A stretch of DNA of 64,000 nt from Ectocarpus siliculosus (taxonomy: Eukaryota > Sar > Phaeophyceae > Ectocarpales > Ectocarpaceae), in NCBI GenBank assembly GCA_000310025.1, contig FN649744.1, positions 746,512 through 810,511 of the forward strand, read 5' to 3'. Below, in pieces: positions 51,301 to 63,499 of this stretch; positions within the stretch are counted from its first letter, which is position 1; each line of letters begins with the position of its first letter. The notes beneath the pieces are model-generated. The model saw only the letters and a list, made by a program, of their open reading frames with translations. It did no database searches and was not told where the DNA came from. The translations under genes were made by a program, and so were the position numbers.

Positions 51301-54300
51301 TCCACTGCAGCAGAACCTCTCAGAATTCGACGGGACACACACGTACCTTCACATGCGCAGAAAACCCATGTTTTTCGTTTGACATAAGTGTTGTATTCGA
51401 TACAGACGGGAAAAATCTGCACGAAGCTCCTTGATCTAACGGTAACCCTTTCCCCGTCTTGCGCTTCGTTTGGAACGCCTGGCGATTAAGCATTCCTATG
51501 GTATCTCCCACAAAGCCTAACAACTTAAACGAAAACGACGACTCCTCCACCAGTGGTACTCCATGAGGAAAAATTGAAAACAGGCGTATTCACGGGGACA
51601 GACCATAGACAATCCGCAAAGCCATCATTGTCTCGAACCGCACAAAGTCAACAAAACTTGCAGAGTACCTAGTCGTATCCGAACAGGCACCGACCGCGAC
51701 ATGACCCACACGGCTGCACCATGGCCACGGAAAGTGACACCTCATCCAACTGTATTCTTCTCGCCGCAATGGATGGCGACAAATTTTCCTGAACGCACGG
51801 TTTCGCAGGAATCGGGCAGGGCGTCGTCGAGAATTGCCTTGCCGGCTTCAACACTTGCCTCTTCGCCTACGGCCAGACGGGGTCAGGGAAGACGTTCACT
51901 ATGATGGGGGCCGGTCCCTCCGGACCAGCAGCAGCAAAGGCAATAGAAGCAACAGTGATAGAAACAATGGAACAGCAGGTAAGGGCGGTCACACCCCCGC
52001 CCCCGCCCGTCGAGATTATGGCCTTAGAGCCTCAGCAACAAGCGTCGGACGCGGCGGTGGCGGAAAGCGACACGCAGGAAGCGACAGTGAGCAAACCTCC
52101 TAGCGACAGCGACAGTAATATCAGCAACGACAGTGGAACATCGACATCGAACGCCACCACCTCGGAAGGCACGAGCGGTATCAGACCGCGACCCATCGTG
52201 ACTGGCGCGCAACTCAGCAACAACAGCAATAGCGGCGGCATCAGCAGCAGCGACAGCAGCGGCAAGACCAGGAACAAGAACAAGAACAACAGCAGCATCA
52301 CCACCCATAGCACGTCCGAAGGGTCTTCCGGCGTCAACACGGACGGCCCGGGCGGTACCGGCGGCGCCAATCGAGGCGTGATCCCGAGGATCTGTGACTT
52401 CTTGTTCGAGCGCGCGGAGACGGTGACCGCAGAGGCCAACGCTACCGCGGGCGTTGTTACCGGAGGTCCGGAAGCTATTGGCGAGGTAGAAGGATCGACT
52501 CGTGCGGGCAACAACGCTGTTAACAGTAGTGCTGGTGTTTTGGGAAAGCAATCCGGAGTTAGCACCAGGTGGACCTTCAGGTGAGCGATAAACAACTTGT
52601 GCGGCGGAATATTAGAGAGGGCGGGGGCTGCCGTGACTGTGCAAGTAGTGTTATAGCACAGGTATGGAGATTTTTTGTATCCAAGTTTTCGTACAAGTCT
52701 CCTCCCAGGGTACTACTTTTGAACACAAGTATAGAAGCCCCGAAAGAAGCAACTTCTGCAGTTGCCCTCCACCTGTGTGCGCATGTGCAGGTGTCTGTTC
52801 ATTCCTTTAGACGTTGATTCGCCAACCGACGGCCGCAGCCGGCCGGAAACGGTCGAAGAGACCGCTGGCCGTGGTTGTTTCGCTAACCCAAAGCGGGCGC
52901 TTTGTTTGCGCCTATTGTATCTCGTGCACATTCCGAAACGTCTTCCATCGTCCTCCCCTCCGGCAGTGTTTCTTTCACGGAGATATACATGGAGAGGGTT
53001 CGTGACCTTCTCGACACCTCTGGGCGCGCCAACCAGAACCTCAAGGCAAGAAGAAACGGACAGGAGAATGACGTAGCACAGGAGTATATTGAGCCGCCGT
53101 TGGTCTCTTCACTTGCATGTATGCTTGCAACATCTTTCCCGGGATTGAGGAGATGATACCCCTGCTCGAGGAACTTACCGTTGTCCCGTTGCTGCGTTGA
53201 CCCTAGTTGATTTGAAGAGCGAAAGGCGGGACGAGGAAAAGGATGTTGACCTCGAAGCTCTCCTCTTTCAAGAACTATGCCCTTCCGTAGACACAGCCTG
53301 CCTCTTGCTGCCAAATTTGCCTATTTAGCAGGGTGCGTCAACGCTGTCACCCGTCATAAGAACGACGTACGGGGGACGCGTGATGTACCGTACGTCCCCT
53401 AAGCATAGCTTCTCGGCCTACCCCACCGCATGCACCTGTACCGATACCCTGTCTTCATTTTTCCACTCTTTTTCCTGTAGTACATTGGTCTTCCTTGCCC
53501 TGATACACGAGAGTATCCTCCTCCTCTGACATACTTACCAAGCGAGCGAAATACTCAGCAAGCAATACACCAAGTTCACCGACCTTCCTTCCCCCTTTGC
53601 CTCAGTTCTACCAACTCGCCCTAGACCCCGTGACGTTTCAATAACCTGTGACTTGCAAACCGATTACGTTCTGGATACCACGGCTTGGTTTACAAACAAG
53701 CCTCTACTTTGCGTGGTCGTCAGGCTCACGCCTTTGCGTCCACCCCGTCTTCATGGTGAATGAGCTAGACGATTGTATGTAGCGTTGAGAACCCTCTGTC
53801 GCGCAAGAATGGCGACCCTACGGCGTGCAGTGTTTTTTTTGGTTTGGGTCAGAAAAACGCCCGCGAGGCATTTACCTGATTGCCACTTACCGGAAAACAA
53901 GGCTTGATCCGGCAGCGTCGTTCTGAGCAACATGACGAACAACTTGCTTGAGTTGCCGCTATCCTTACCTGAGACTCTGCGAACACCCCGCAGCAATTCA
54001 CGCTCGGTTCCAACGCTTGCTGAGTCCTTGAATCCCGACGTGCTCTCTTACTGGCATTGTAGAGGTGTGAGCGGGCCTAACCTAACGTGCATGGCCGTGC
54101 ACGGTGGTTTTCCTCCGGTAAAAAAGGTGCGGGAACATCCTACGAAGGGACCTTTCGTGGAGGGCGTTGTCACCGCAAGGGTGACCACTGCTAGGGAGAC
54201 AGAGCGACTGCTGGTGGAGGGGCAGGCGAGGAGGGCGGTGGCCGGCACCAACATGAACGAGACTTCTTCGCGCAGCCACGCCATCTTCACCATCGTGGCC

Positions 54301-57300
54301 ACTAAGGTGGAGCGTGACCTGCAGACGGGCGCGGAGGGTTATACGACAAGCAAGGTGACAAGGATTTTGTCTTCTCTGCTGCCCTTGGGTGACGTTCTAC
54401 AGTGACGCAATCATTCCGCAATAACTTGTGGCTTTATGTCTAGTGTAGAGCGTGTATTCCAGCCCATTTGTACGGAGACAAACCGCAACTTGAACTAGGA
54501 TAAGTTAATCTTTATGATAGGGGTGCCCGTTCAACACATGTGTGCGATGGAACCCAAGAATCGAAGCAAGCTTAAGTTTCAATAGCGATTACGTATGGTA
54601 CTGCTCAACTGGCGTGCCTACGGTAACACATACTACTCTACATTGTTCGCGAAGGTCCTCTGCAACTGAGGTGCAGGGTTAGATCGATCTCAGGCCTGTC
54701 TGTCGTTGTGTGGCTCTTCTATGATACCAGTACATACTTGTATGAAACTCGCGTGGGCCGCAGTTTCGTGTTCCCGTGGAGTCCGGCGAAGGTTGTGGTA
54801 GTAGATGTTGAACCCAACAGCCCACGCAGGCTGTTCATAGATCGCTGATGGCTTCAAGCGGACGCATCGACGTGAGCATTCGAGTTTCAATCGTTCGGGA
54901 GGATTGATCCAACATTTAGGAGTATACAAATCTTGTTGTTCTTGATGCAACGAGGTAACTTTCGTTTGCTTTCGTTTCGACACTCACCCACAGAAAAAGG
55001 GGGGGCAGTGGGGATGCTTCTGTGGGCGCAGCCGGATGCGCAAGCGATTTTGAACGGGTCCTCCTGGTTGTGTTTGTTCTCTCGTGGGTCTGAGTTTGGT
55101 TGCTGGCCCGAAAAACCCAAGGAGGTGACCGTGGGCTGTGGATACTTCCTTGTTATGTCAAGACAACCACGGCCAACAACAAGACAGCACCAACGACAGC
55201 ACCCACCCTCAACCACCAAACCAAACTGCAGGTGAACTTGGTGGATTTGGCCGGCTCGGAAAACGCCAACACGGCGGGGTCGGCCGGCACTCGGTTGAAG
55301 GAGGGTGCCGCCATCAACAAGTCTTTGCTCACACTGGGCAGGGTCATCAAGGCTCTCGTGGACGCTTCCACCGAGGTACCTGCATGAAACCAACGTTCCA
55401 TATGTTTGATTCCTAGCGTGCGACACGCCATACGATCGCCGATACCCCATACGTCTGCAATTTCTGTTGTACGCGAACTTCGGTGTTTGCAAACAAAAGC
55501 AACGACAACGCAACAATAACCCCTACACTTGGTCGGTTGTACATGGGCGCTGTTTGTCGCTGCTGTGTTGCAGGGGCGCCCGCGCGTCATCCCAAGCTCC
55601 AGCCCCCGCAAGTCCGAGCAGAGGTTGCCAGGGAACGCCGGAGTGGATGAGAGCCTCCCAGATCCACTGCCGTTGTTGACCGTAAAGTGAGTGTATTACT
55701 ACATTACCAAAGCGAAGGACGAGATTCGACGGTGATTTTCTGCGCCAGGGAGAGTCGCCATGTGATACCAGATAACCCTTGAAAAACTCTCCTCACTTAC
55801 CTCCGCCGCTGCTCTGTGCTCGACCGCCCCTTCAACGTCTTGCTTTTTCGAACCACGTTGTTCTGTAACATACTGTCGGCTGTGCTGTTCAAAGAAAACT
55901 CACACATACAAAATCGCATTGCCTATCAAGCAGTCACCCGCGCAGCAGACTACTGCAGGAACACCTGTCACGTAAGGGACGCAAGGCGCAGCAAGAGCGA
56001 GTTGCTCACTTGTCACGAGAAGCATGATCGCCACACCCAGTTCCAACTGTTGAATGAAAGACCTGATATCAACGGCTCGAGCGTGCGGCATACTCTAGCC
56101 CCCTTCGTCTGTTCTGAGGAAAACCCTACACACATTGAACACTCCGCGAAAACAAATCAAACAAGATCAAGAGTCAACCCCTTCTCCACGTCCCCAAGAC
56201 CCAGAAAAGGTTGGAGCAATGGCTTTTGCCCTAACCCCCCTGTCGTCCTCCATTAAGAAACACGCATAGCGCCACACGTAGTAGCCAAAAACAATGTTTG
56301 AATATTTACATTCTCTCACCACCACCACCACCACCACCACATTCTCTCTGCCCTTCCCCTCCTACAGAAAGGTTTCAAGCAACCGGTCGCTATTGAAGAC
56401 CCCTTCTCCAGTCCATGGCCCCGCTCCCTCTCCGGCCGCCGCCGCAGCCGCCGCCGCATCTCTGGCCGCGGTGAACGGGGAGGGGAGCGTCACCGGGTAC
56501 AGCACGGTATCATCGATTGATGGCGCTGGCAAGAACGATGACGGCAGTGACCGTCACAGTCGAATTCTGTCCGGAGGGGGGGATGGTCGTGGCCGAGGTC
56601 GAGGGCCCCGCATCAACAGACGGAGGTCGTCAGGGTCCATGCAAGATCACCGGTATCAGCAGCAAGTACTGTCCCAGCCTTCATCGTCTCCGCCCCGGTC
56701 TCCCTTTGCCTCCCCACCCCTGTCCCCGTGTACTTCTCCGCCCACCTCGCCGCGATCATCCATGGAGCCGGCAGGGTCTTCCCCGAGAGTTCCCAGACGA
56801 GATGGTGGGGGCGATGGAGGGAGTGGGGGTCTCCGGCAGTCGATTGGCGGCGGCGGGAGGGTACCGTACAGGTGCGTTGCCCGATGAAGAATATCTAGTT
56901 GCCGTTTTTTTCACTTCCCAGTACTGTCGCCACATGCCTTGTCGTAAAGGGTGGCAGTTTTGCCTGTTGTCCTGTTTGGACAACCGCCTTGTTCTCGCCT
57001 AACGTTGTGAGTGCGGCTTAAAAGTACATATCCGATGATATGTGGGACCTGAAATCCATCGGTGATGCTTTCTGCCGTTCCTTTTTTCCAGCGATACTTG
57101 TTGGTGCGATTAATGGTAGGGAAGCCCCAAGCCTCAGAGAAAGAAGGACGGCGGGAGGGCATAATTCTGATTACTGTCAAGCGAGGATTAAGCTGAGGAC
57201 AATACACACCACATGCTCCTGCCACTCCTGTGTTCACTCCAAGAATTCCGGGAACCCTTGGTCATATCCCTTGTGTCCTTGGGTTGAACGATGACGTGCG

Positions 57301-60300
57301 CTTTACTTGCATTTGTTGTGTATCCGTCAACCAGGGAAAGCGTGTTGACATTCCTGCTGAAGGACAGCCTCGGGGGGAACTCCCACACTACCATGATCGC
57401 CACCATCCGGTAAGGGTTGGCTGTTTACTCCTTCTTGAAGATACCAGATCCCGTTTACAGTGGGAGTTTAGCTGTTCACGCTAGATGAAGCAAGAAATGA
57501 CTATGAATTATGGATACCTCTAGAAGTTTTTCGTGCATTGTTCTGTAAAGGTCTTGCTCATGCTTCCTTTCCTTTCTATCCACACCGACACTTCTTGTGC
57601 TAAATGTTGGTGGATAAATACATTTCCATTCCATTCCTTTGTTAAGCCACCCTCTAAGGAAGCCGTCTGGCTTGTTTGACAAGACTACATGGTGCGTATG
57701 TCTTAGGATGTTCTTTCTTGACTTAGTGCACTAGGAAAATAACATCTATCAGCATATCATTGGCTTCAGACAGTCTGCTAAGACAATCGCAAGAAGACTA
57801 GGTGTGCGCAAGTACCCGACAAATCGATAGCGATAGTCCCACGCTGTAATTTTCCCTCCTCAGGAGCATTTGCTCAACAGCCCAGTTGACACCGTGTACA
57901 CCTCACGGGTCTTGTATGAGCGAGTACACCCGGTCATTGTATTACACAGACGTTAGATGCAATTTCAAAAGGACTCACGTGCGTTTCTCCAATAGCACAA
58001 TGTTCACGGCGTCATTTGTTTTGTGTCGGAATTTTCCAGCTTTCCTGTACCGAAACGCATGGTCGTTCTATTTGTTTCCTGATGAATCCTATGCATACAT
58101 CACTGTACCAATACTGCCGTCGCCTTTTCCCTCCCCGTTGACAACAAGCGCTTCCTTTCGATTTTGAAGTACAGCAATGTGTCTACATATTACGGAGCAC
58201 ATGTAATCATTTTACCCGTTGGTTGATTGTCGTTTTGTCTTTACTCGTGCAAACACAACAACCGTAAGGCCCGGTGTCCGGTTCCTGGAAGAGACCATGT
58301 CGACGCTGCGGTACGCAGACCAGGCCAAGAGCATTGTAAACTCCGTCAAGGTTAACGAGGATCCGTTCGCTCGAACCGTCCGCCGCCTCCAGGAGGAGGT
58401 GAGAGAGGTCGACACGATGAGACCGCCAAAAACAGCCCATGTGCACTTGAAACGGTGTACAAGTGTGTTACGTGCTCTACACACCTGCTACGTTCTATAC
58501 GCGCCGCATAGAGAGACTCTGGAAAACCTTAGTTAGTTGTCGTCGTGGCGTGGACAAGTACCGTTGACGTTTGTATGTATTCTGCTCTGGGGTATTGTAG
58601 TTTCCCCCCTGCTTAGGCTAAACATGAATTGTTTTAGAAGGCGCTTGTTCGTAAGCACTTTTGAGGGAAGAACGGCAACACGTTTCTCGCGAAAAATGTA
58701 TTCCTATGTGTCGACCCAAAAATCGCACAACGGTATGGTCGAGTTTGTTGTGTTCTTCTGTCACGTTTTCTGACATGACGTGCGGTACTTCATGCCATAA
58801 AGACCCTGGGTCTACTTGTAGACACCCTACGAGGCGGTTGCCATTTCCGAGATCGTAGCGTGATTCTTCCTGACCTTCTCAAACACGAGCCAAGGCATGT
58901 GTTACGACAGAGAGTCAGCTTTGTGCTGAAGATGAACGCAATTTGCTAAAAATGGATGAAGGAAATGCTGCTCTAGTCGTGTGGAAATTTGAGCACAGGA
59001 TGTGGCGAGATGTATTGGAACGTAATATTTTCCACGCGCTCCTGCTTCTCGCTTTCGGATGGCCTCAGTTACACCCTCTACGTCCAGATGAACACATTGA
59101 CTAGTTAAAATGCCAGTGCCATAGACGGCGTTCGAGAGAAGAAGTGATTCAATTAACAGAATTGGTTGAAAAATGGCCAATCAATTTGTTGTTCTTACAA
59201 CCCCCCCCCCTCCTTGTGTTCGCGAGAAGAACCCTCGGACGACGTCACCCTCGCTAAGGATTATTGGTGTTGTCGAGGAGCACTAGTTTTCATGCAGCAC
59301 ATTCTGTGCCATGTTTTCTAGACTTTCTCGCAGCTAACGGGTGTGCGTGGGTAGGACGTGGCCAACCGCTCTCCACTGATTCTCGTCGCGACTTAAAAAA
59401 CGCTCTGCCTCGTTTTGATTCGCTCAGATTTCCGCCCTGAAGCGAGAGCTGGCGTCATCTCGCCGACGGGAATCGCTCGCTCGGGCCCAGGCCGACGGTC
59501 TAAAGCGGGAGGTATGATACACCATTATGCAACATGAACGATGATGAGAACCCGTTGACGTTTTCTTCTACTTGTGTGTGGAGTCTTAGCACTATGTTTC
59601 TTTCGCTATCGTTGTGGCAGCACGGATTCCTGGCGCAGCCCACCAGCAACAAAAGTTAAAGGGCTAGTCTAGGAGGCTGTTTCTTGCAAGCACGTTTCGC
59701 GAGCTCGCGTTTCCGCCCGCAGGTACGTTGGAAGCACTGCCCAAGACATGTATAAATATCATATCACGATCACGATCACGTGCGACTACGCAAGGAACAT
59801 CGTCTCTCGCTAGCTCGCTTTCCATACGAATACTGAGTATCACCTGTGATACTGGCAAAAAAACATTGCAGCTACGGAGAATACGCTTCGAGCCATAGCA
59901 CATTGCTCTTTCTCGTTGCGTTGTTTGCATGATGAATGACTTGGTTACACCGCTCTCCTCTCCGCTCTCCTTCTTTCCTGTGGTACTTCAAACGTGACCA
60001 ATGATGATGTTGTTAGATCGATCTCCTGCAAGTGGTGGACGCAACTCTGATCGCGAGCATCAAGCGCCACGACAACAACACCGGCCATGGTGTCACGAGC
60101 AAGGTACTGAATGGCTTTTTTCTTACCGTTTCCCGATACCCGTCACTTTACGGCGGCAAACGTATACCGGTATGTACTACGGTGCAAGTACCGACGGACG
60201 CCTTTATTTGTTTGATATGACATGCAGTTTCAGCTGATTGGGTGCAAACATCGAAAGTTGAAAAAAGCTAGCTGGACATCCAAGATATTCAGGTTGACAC

Positions 60301-60358
60301 GCGCACGCACTGATGTCTTTTCTTTGGCCAGCCGGTTGGCGCTATCGATGCTGATTAA
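48313..60358 (+). CDS. Kinesin motor protein (kinesin-3-like) with expanded loops
   Basis: Thirteen exons: 48313-48470, 50612-50841, 51809-52580, 52967-53045, 54127-54354, 55232-55375, 55574-55686, 56368-56871, 57335-57409, 58269-58398, 59428-59511, 60017-60103, 60332-60358 (TAA). All phases close, giving 876 residues after a missing start exon. Motor landmarks in order: [35 protein letters not shown] (P-loop), [42 protein letters not shown] (switch I), [16 protein letters not shown] (switch II), [51 protein letters not shown] and [17 protein letters not shown]. The VNEDP neck resembles kinesin-3. Two insertions, about 150 residues after the P-loop helix and about 200 before VPYR, fall at loops 5 and 12. 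Only about 85 residues follow the neck, partly helical. The exon ending 53,045 appears to use a GC donor (AAG/GCAAGA). The last exon is the least certain. Confidence 0.9.
56316..56340 (+). repeat. CAC trinucleotide microsatellite
   Basis: About eight cac units lie just before the acceptor of the 56,368 kinesin exon. Confidence 0.9.
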
Positions 60359-60399
60359 AGAAACAAACACTTCCTTTTCAATGACAACTCAATGATCAA

Positions 60400-61496
60400 C
60401 CGGTTGGCGCGGTCGGCGCAAACTAAGAATCGCAAGCACATATACGTTACGCTACAGTCGCAGGAGAAGTAAGTACCGCAGCAGGAACGCGACATGTGGG
60501 TCTTGAGTCTTCCTTTTTCACAAGTAATTTCAACCGGGAGACTGACTCGTAAACTCCTCCGCGCGCCCCTCCACCGTCGGAGCTCGTTGCCGAGAAAAAG
60601 CGTGGTCGTTTCTACGTATTCCACGGCAAAAATTGGTTCATAGTTGGTCGGCGGGTTAGCGCGGGTGAATGCTACTTAACTGAACACTACGGCCACACGT
60701 CAGTTGGTAACCTCCCAACCTTCTGACGCTTGGGACGCGGGTTTGAATCTGGACACCGTCACACGAACTGACATTTTCCTCTCAATTTACCCGCGAACGG
60801 TATGGGACGCGATTAATCAGTTCAGTACAACCGCAACAAATGTTCCACTTCACGATCGATGGGGGAAAGGAAGGCTGACTCCTTCTCGCTAGATTATGAC
60901 AAGCACCGCAAGGGAATGCAGGACAAATCAAATTCTGGGGAACCTTCCTGCGTGACCCTGGTTGGTGCGTCCAGACAGTGTGACATAATATCCGATAAAA
61001 TGTGAAGATCAACGCCCAGAATGAATGGAACTGACAGCAGTCGCACGAACACGCAAACACCGATGACCGGGGCAATATTATTTCAATGCGAAGAAATATC
61101 ATGACCGCAACACGCGGATGAAAGCTTGGCGGGGAAATACGGCACACACATGTTTATGGTGTATCTCGCAGTTCGGCATCAGGTTGTCCAGAATTCTGAC
61201 GACACCAGCACCATTTGTTCCCGTTTGTTGGATATCTTTCTTTCAATCTTTTTTATTGGAGTTAGACTCGAGTCTGAAACACGCTGCCCCCGCCGCCATG
61301 TACCTAAGCTTGCTTGCGTATTTACTTCCTCTTCGTAGGGAGGATTTATTTTTTTCGAAGAGAATCGTTTTATATTTTAGAAGTGCGTCGATACCCAATT
61401 TTGGGTACAAGTATTAATTGGCCTGTGACCAGAAGGCGTCCGTGTCAGTTGGAGTCGTTATGGATCTAAATAATAGTACTGAGCAGAGAGCGGTAG

Positions 61497-61564
<68 letters not shown>

Positions 61565-62020
61565 GCGGCGGTTTTTCCGTGCAGACACAACACTGTGTGA
61601 TGAGAACGCGTAGCTATCCCTGAAGACCCTGATGATGACTCACTTTGTTCTTGTTCTCTTTCTTGTTATCTCTCAACACAGCAGCACTTGCTGTTCCTAG
61701 CTCCGTAGATAGACTGACTGAACGGAAGGGGGCGCGGGCCGCTCCTTGCTGAGAGGGGGGATGCTATGGAAATATCTCCTGTTTAGCAATAATCCAAAGG
61801 AGTTGCAGTTCCCGCCAGATCTACATATAATCTCGCCGAGAACTGCCGTTAAGATCCTTGTACTCAAATCCCATAACAACTGGTATTATTGTATGTGATC
61901 GGCGTCCAGCGACTACTATGCTGTACGATATATTACCAGTTTCCGCGGTTGGAAGTGGCAAATTAAGTAAAATGGAAATAATAAGAAACGGAAACAACAG
62001 GAACGAAAGAAAGAGCAAAG
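60400..62020. other. Region 3' of the kinesin gene, no recognised gene
   Basis: I see no conserved protein. Open frames are short. A (GAC)n tract lies at 61,494-61,563. A phrase at 60,399 (ccggttggcgcggtcg) partly repeats the last kinesin exon (ccggttggcgctatcg at 60,332), perhaps a small local duplication. Confidence 0.4.
61494..61563 (+). repeat. GAC trinucleotide microsatellite
   Basis: About 23 uninterrupted gac/acg units. A frame across it would encode poly-Arg, which is not evidence of a gene. Confidence 0.95.
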
Positions 62021-62027
62021 AAATAAA

Positions 62028-62180
62028 CAGGGGAGATGTCCCTATATATATGCTGTCTGGGAAATCGTAGCCTTACAGGTAGCTTTTTCTGACGCTATGA
62101 ATTCATTGCTAATCTGTCTCTGACTCTTTTCTATGATAGAGATGGATTCGTTGTGTCATATTAAGAAAAAAAAAAAAAGG
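62028..62180 (+). repeat. SINE-like dispersed repeat C, copy 2
   Basis: Second copy of the 28,512 repeat, with the same head (caggggagatgtccctata) and a poly-A end that continues into further A-rich sequence to about 62,210. It ends about 50 bp from the tRNA-Ser gene. Confidence 0.75.
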
Positions 62181-62230
62181 AACAACAAGGAAAAAGAAAA
62201 AAAAGAAAAAGGATAGAGGATAAAAATTAC

Positions 62231-62311
62231 GTCGACGAAGAGATTCGAACTCTCGCGGGCACAGCCCAACGGCTTAGCAGGCCGTCACCTTAACCACTCG
62301 GCCACGTCGAC
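62231..62311 (-). tRNA. tRNA-Ser (anticodon GCU)
   Basis: The minus strand folds as a class II tRNA. The acceptor stem GTCGACG pairs with CGTCGAC at the 3' end. The D arm contains GAGTGGTTAAGG. The anticodon stem ACGGC/GCCGT encloses the loop CTGCTAA with anticodon GCT. A long variable arm (around TGGGCTGTGCCC) precedes a T arm GAGAG-TTCGAAT-CTCTT. The long variable arm and anticodon identify tRNA-Ser reading AGC/AGU. There is no intron and CCA is not encoded, as usual for nuclear genes. A run of T follows at a short distance on the transcript strand's far side only weakly, so termination is not certain. Confidence 0.93.
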
Positions 62312-62319
62312 TTGTTGAC

Positions 62320-63290
62320 ACGTATAAATATTTTGTCTTTCTATACATAAAATATGAACGCGTCCCGAAATGCCTTGCATTTGGACATGCAGCTGCGTAC
62401 AGTGTGCAAGCACTGGTGTGCAGTACATAGACTGTACTGCTATAGTGCTAGTACTTCTGCGGATGCATGCTTCTAAAACCTTCATCTCGTGCAGGTGACT
62501 TGTCACTCTTGCACTTGGAGCCAGCAGCAGTGGTGAATGAAATGCCAGACTACGTATGCATAGTCTACAGCACTACATACCTACACGGGACCCAATACCT
62601 GACTAATGTCGTGTGCTGTGTAGGGCGGTCTCGATAATGCGCGGTATCATCCGTTCGTAGTTCAAGCTTGTCGGCCTCGAGTGCGGGGCCCTAACGCTAT
62701 AACCCCGCGTCTTGCAGAATTGCTGTACTGCTGCTGTGCTGTATGATGTTCCACAATTTGGTCCGCTGCAAAAAACTTGCTCTCTTCTTCGAGGCCCCGC
62801 ACAATCCGAATCATCCTGGATCCATGTGCTGTTAACGACGGAAACCGGACACACACTTGCGGAGACGTCACGCACAAAGCTGGGGTGGGGTCGGGGTGAT
62901 GGGGGATAGCATGGGTGAATATCAAAGTCGCGCGTTGCAGTAGGCACGAACGGGGTCGGTCGTTGTGTGCACTACTGCTGTAGTACGCATAACTGCATTT
63001 GTATTTACATGTACAACCAAGTGCACGACCCCACGACATGGCAAAACCTACCGCTATGCAAAGACTATGCCCGTAGCCCGTGTAGTCTAATCATGCAGCA
63101 ATACGATATCAATCAGATTCACCTCCTTCTCGTGTGCTGCTGCTGGGCCATACGCGAACACTTGCAATGTACAGGGAAAACGCACTTTGCAACTGTACAG
63201 TATGTACAGTCCGCACGACCTCTCAGTACTGCAGCACAATCATGCCAGTTGCATAGGGTTCTTCGCAAATAGGGTTCTTCGCGAAACAAT
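62320..63290. other. Intergenic region, no recognised gene
   Basis: No conserved coding exon is visible. One extended motif copy (tactgctgtagtac) lies near 62,984. Confidence 0.4.
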
Positions 63291-63297
63291 CCTTGTT

Positions 63298-63484
63298 TCA
63301 TTCAGTGTCGATTCTGACCACGTACATGAACGACATTGGGTGTAGGGGTTCACCCCTGAGCTGTTTGCATATGAAAATTATTTTCGCGGCGGCCTGAGGC
63401 TCAGTAATTTCCCTAACCGCGGGCCGTGCGTGTTGTCTCCCGGCGCTGGCCGACCTCACCGTCCGCTCGAGGCGAGAGATGGCA
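63298..63484 (-). CDS. Candidate last exon of an unidentified gene entering from the right
   Basis: The minus strand is open from an acceptor-like AATGTCAG at 63,485 to a stop at 63,298. It encodes a stretch with ISRLERTVRSASAGR, REITEPQAAAKIIFICKQL and a C-terminus SFMYVVRIDTE. The alternation of charged and hydrophobic residues looks protein-like, but I recognise no family and no linking exon. It could be chance. Confidence 0.25.
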
Positions 63485-63499
63485 CTGACATTAGAGTAG

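Noticed and set aside
60690-60770. A tRNA-like stretch with cagttggtaa and gggtttgaatct
   Set aside because: The A and B box-like phrases are spaced acceptably, but acceptor and T stems do not pair, so it is at most a decayed tRNA-like fragment.
61418-61600. A frame encoding about 23 consecutive Arg
   Set aside because: It is a translation of the GAC microsatellite with no other support.
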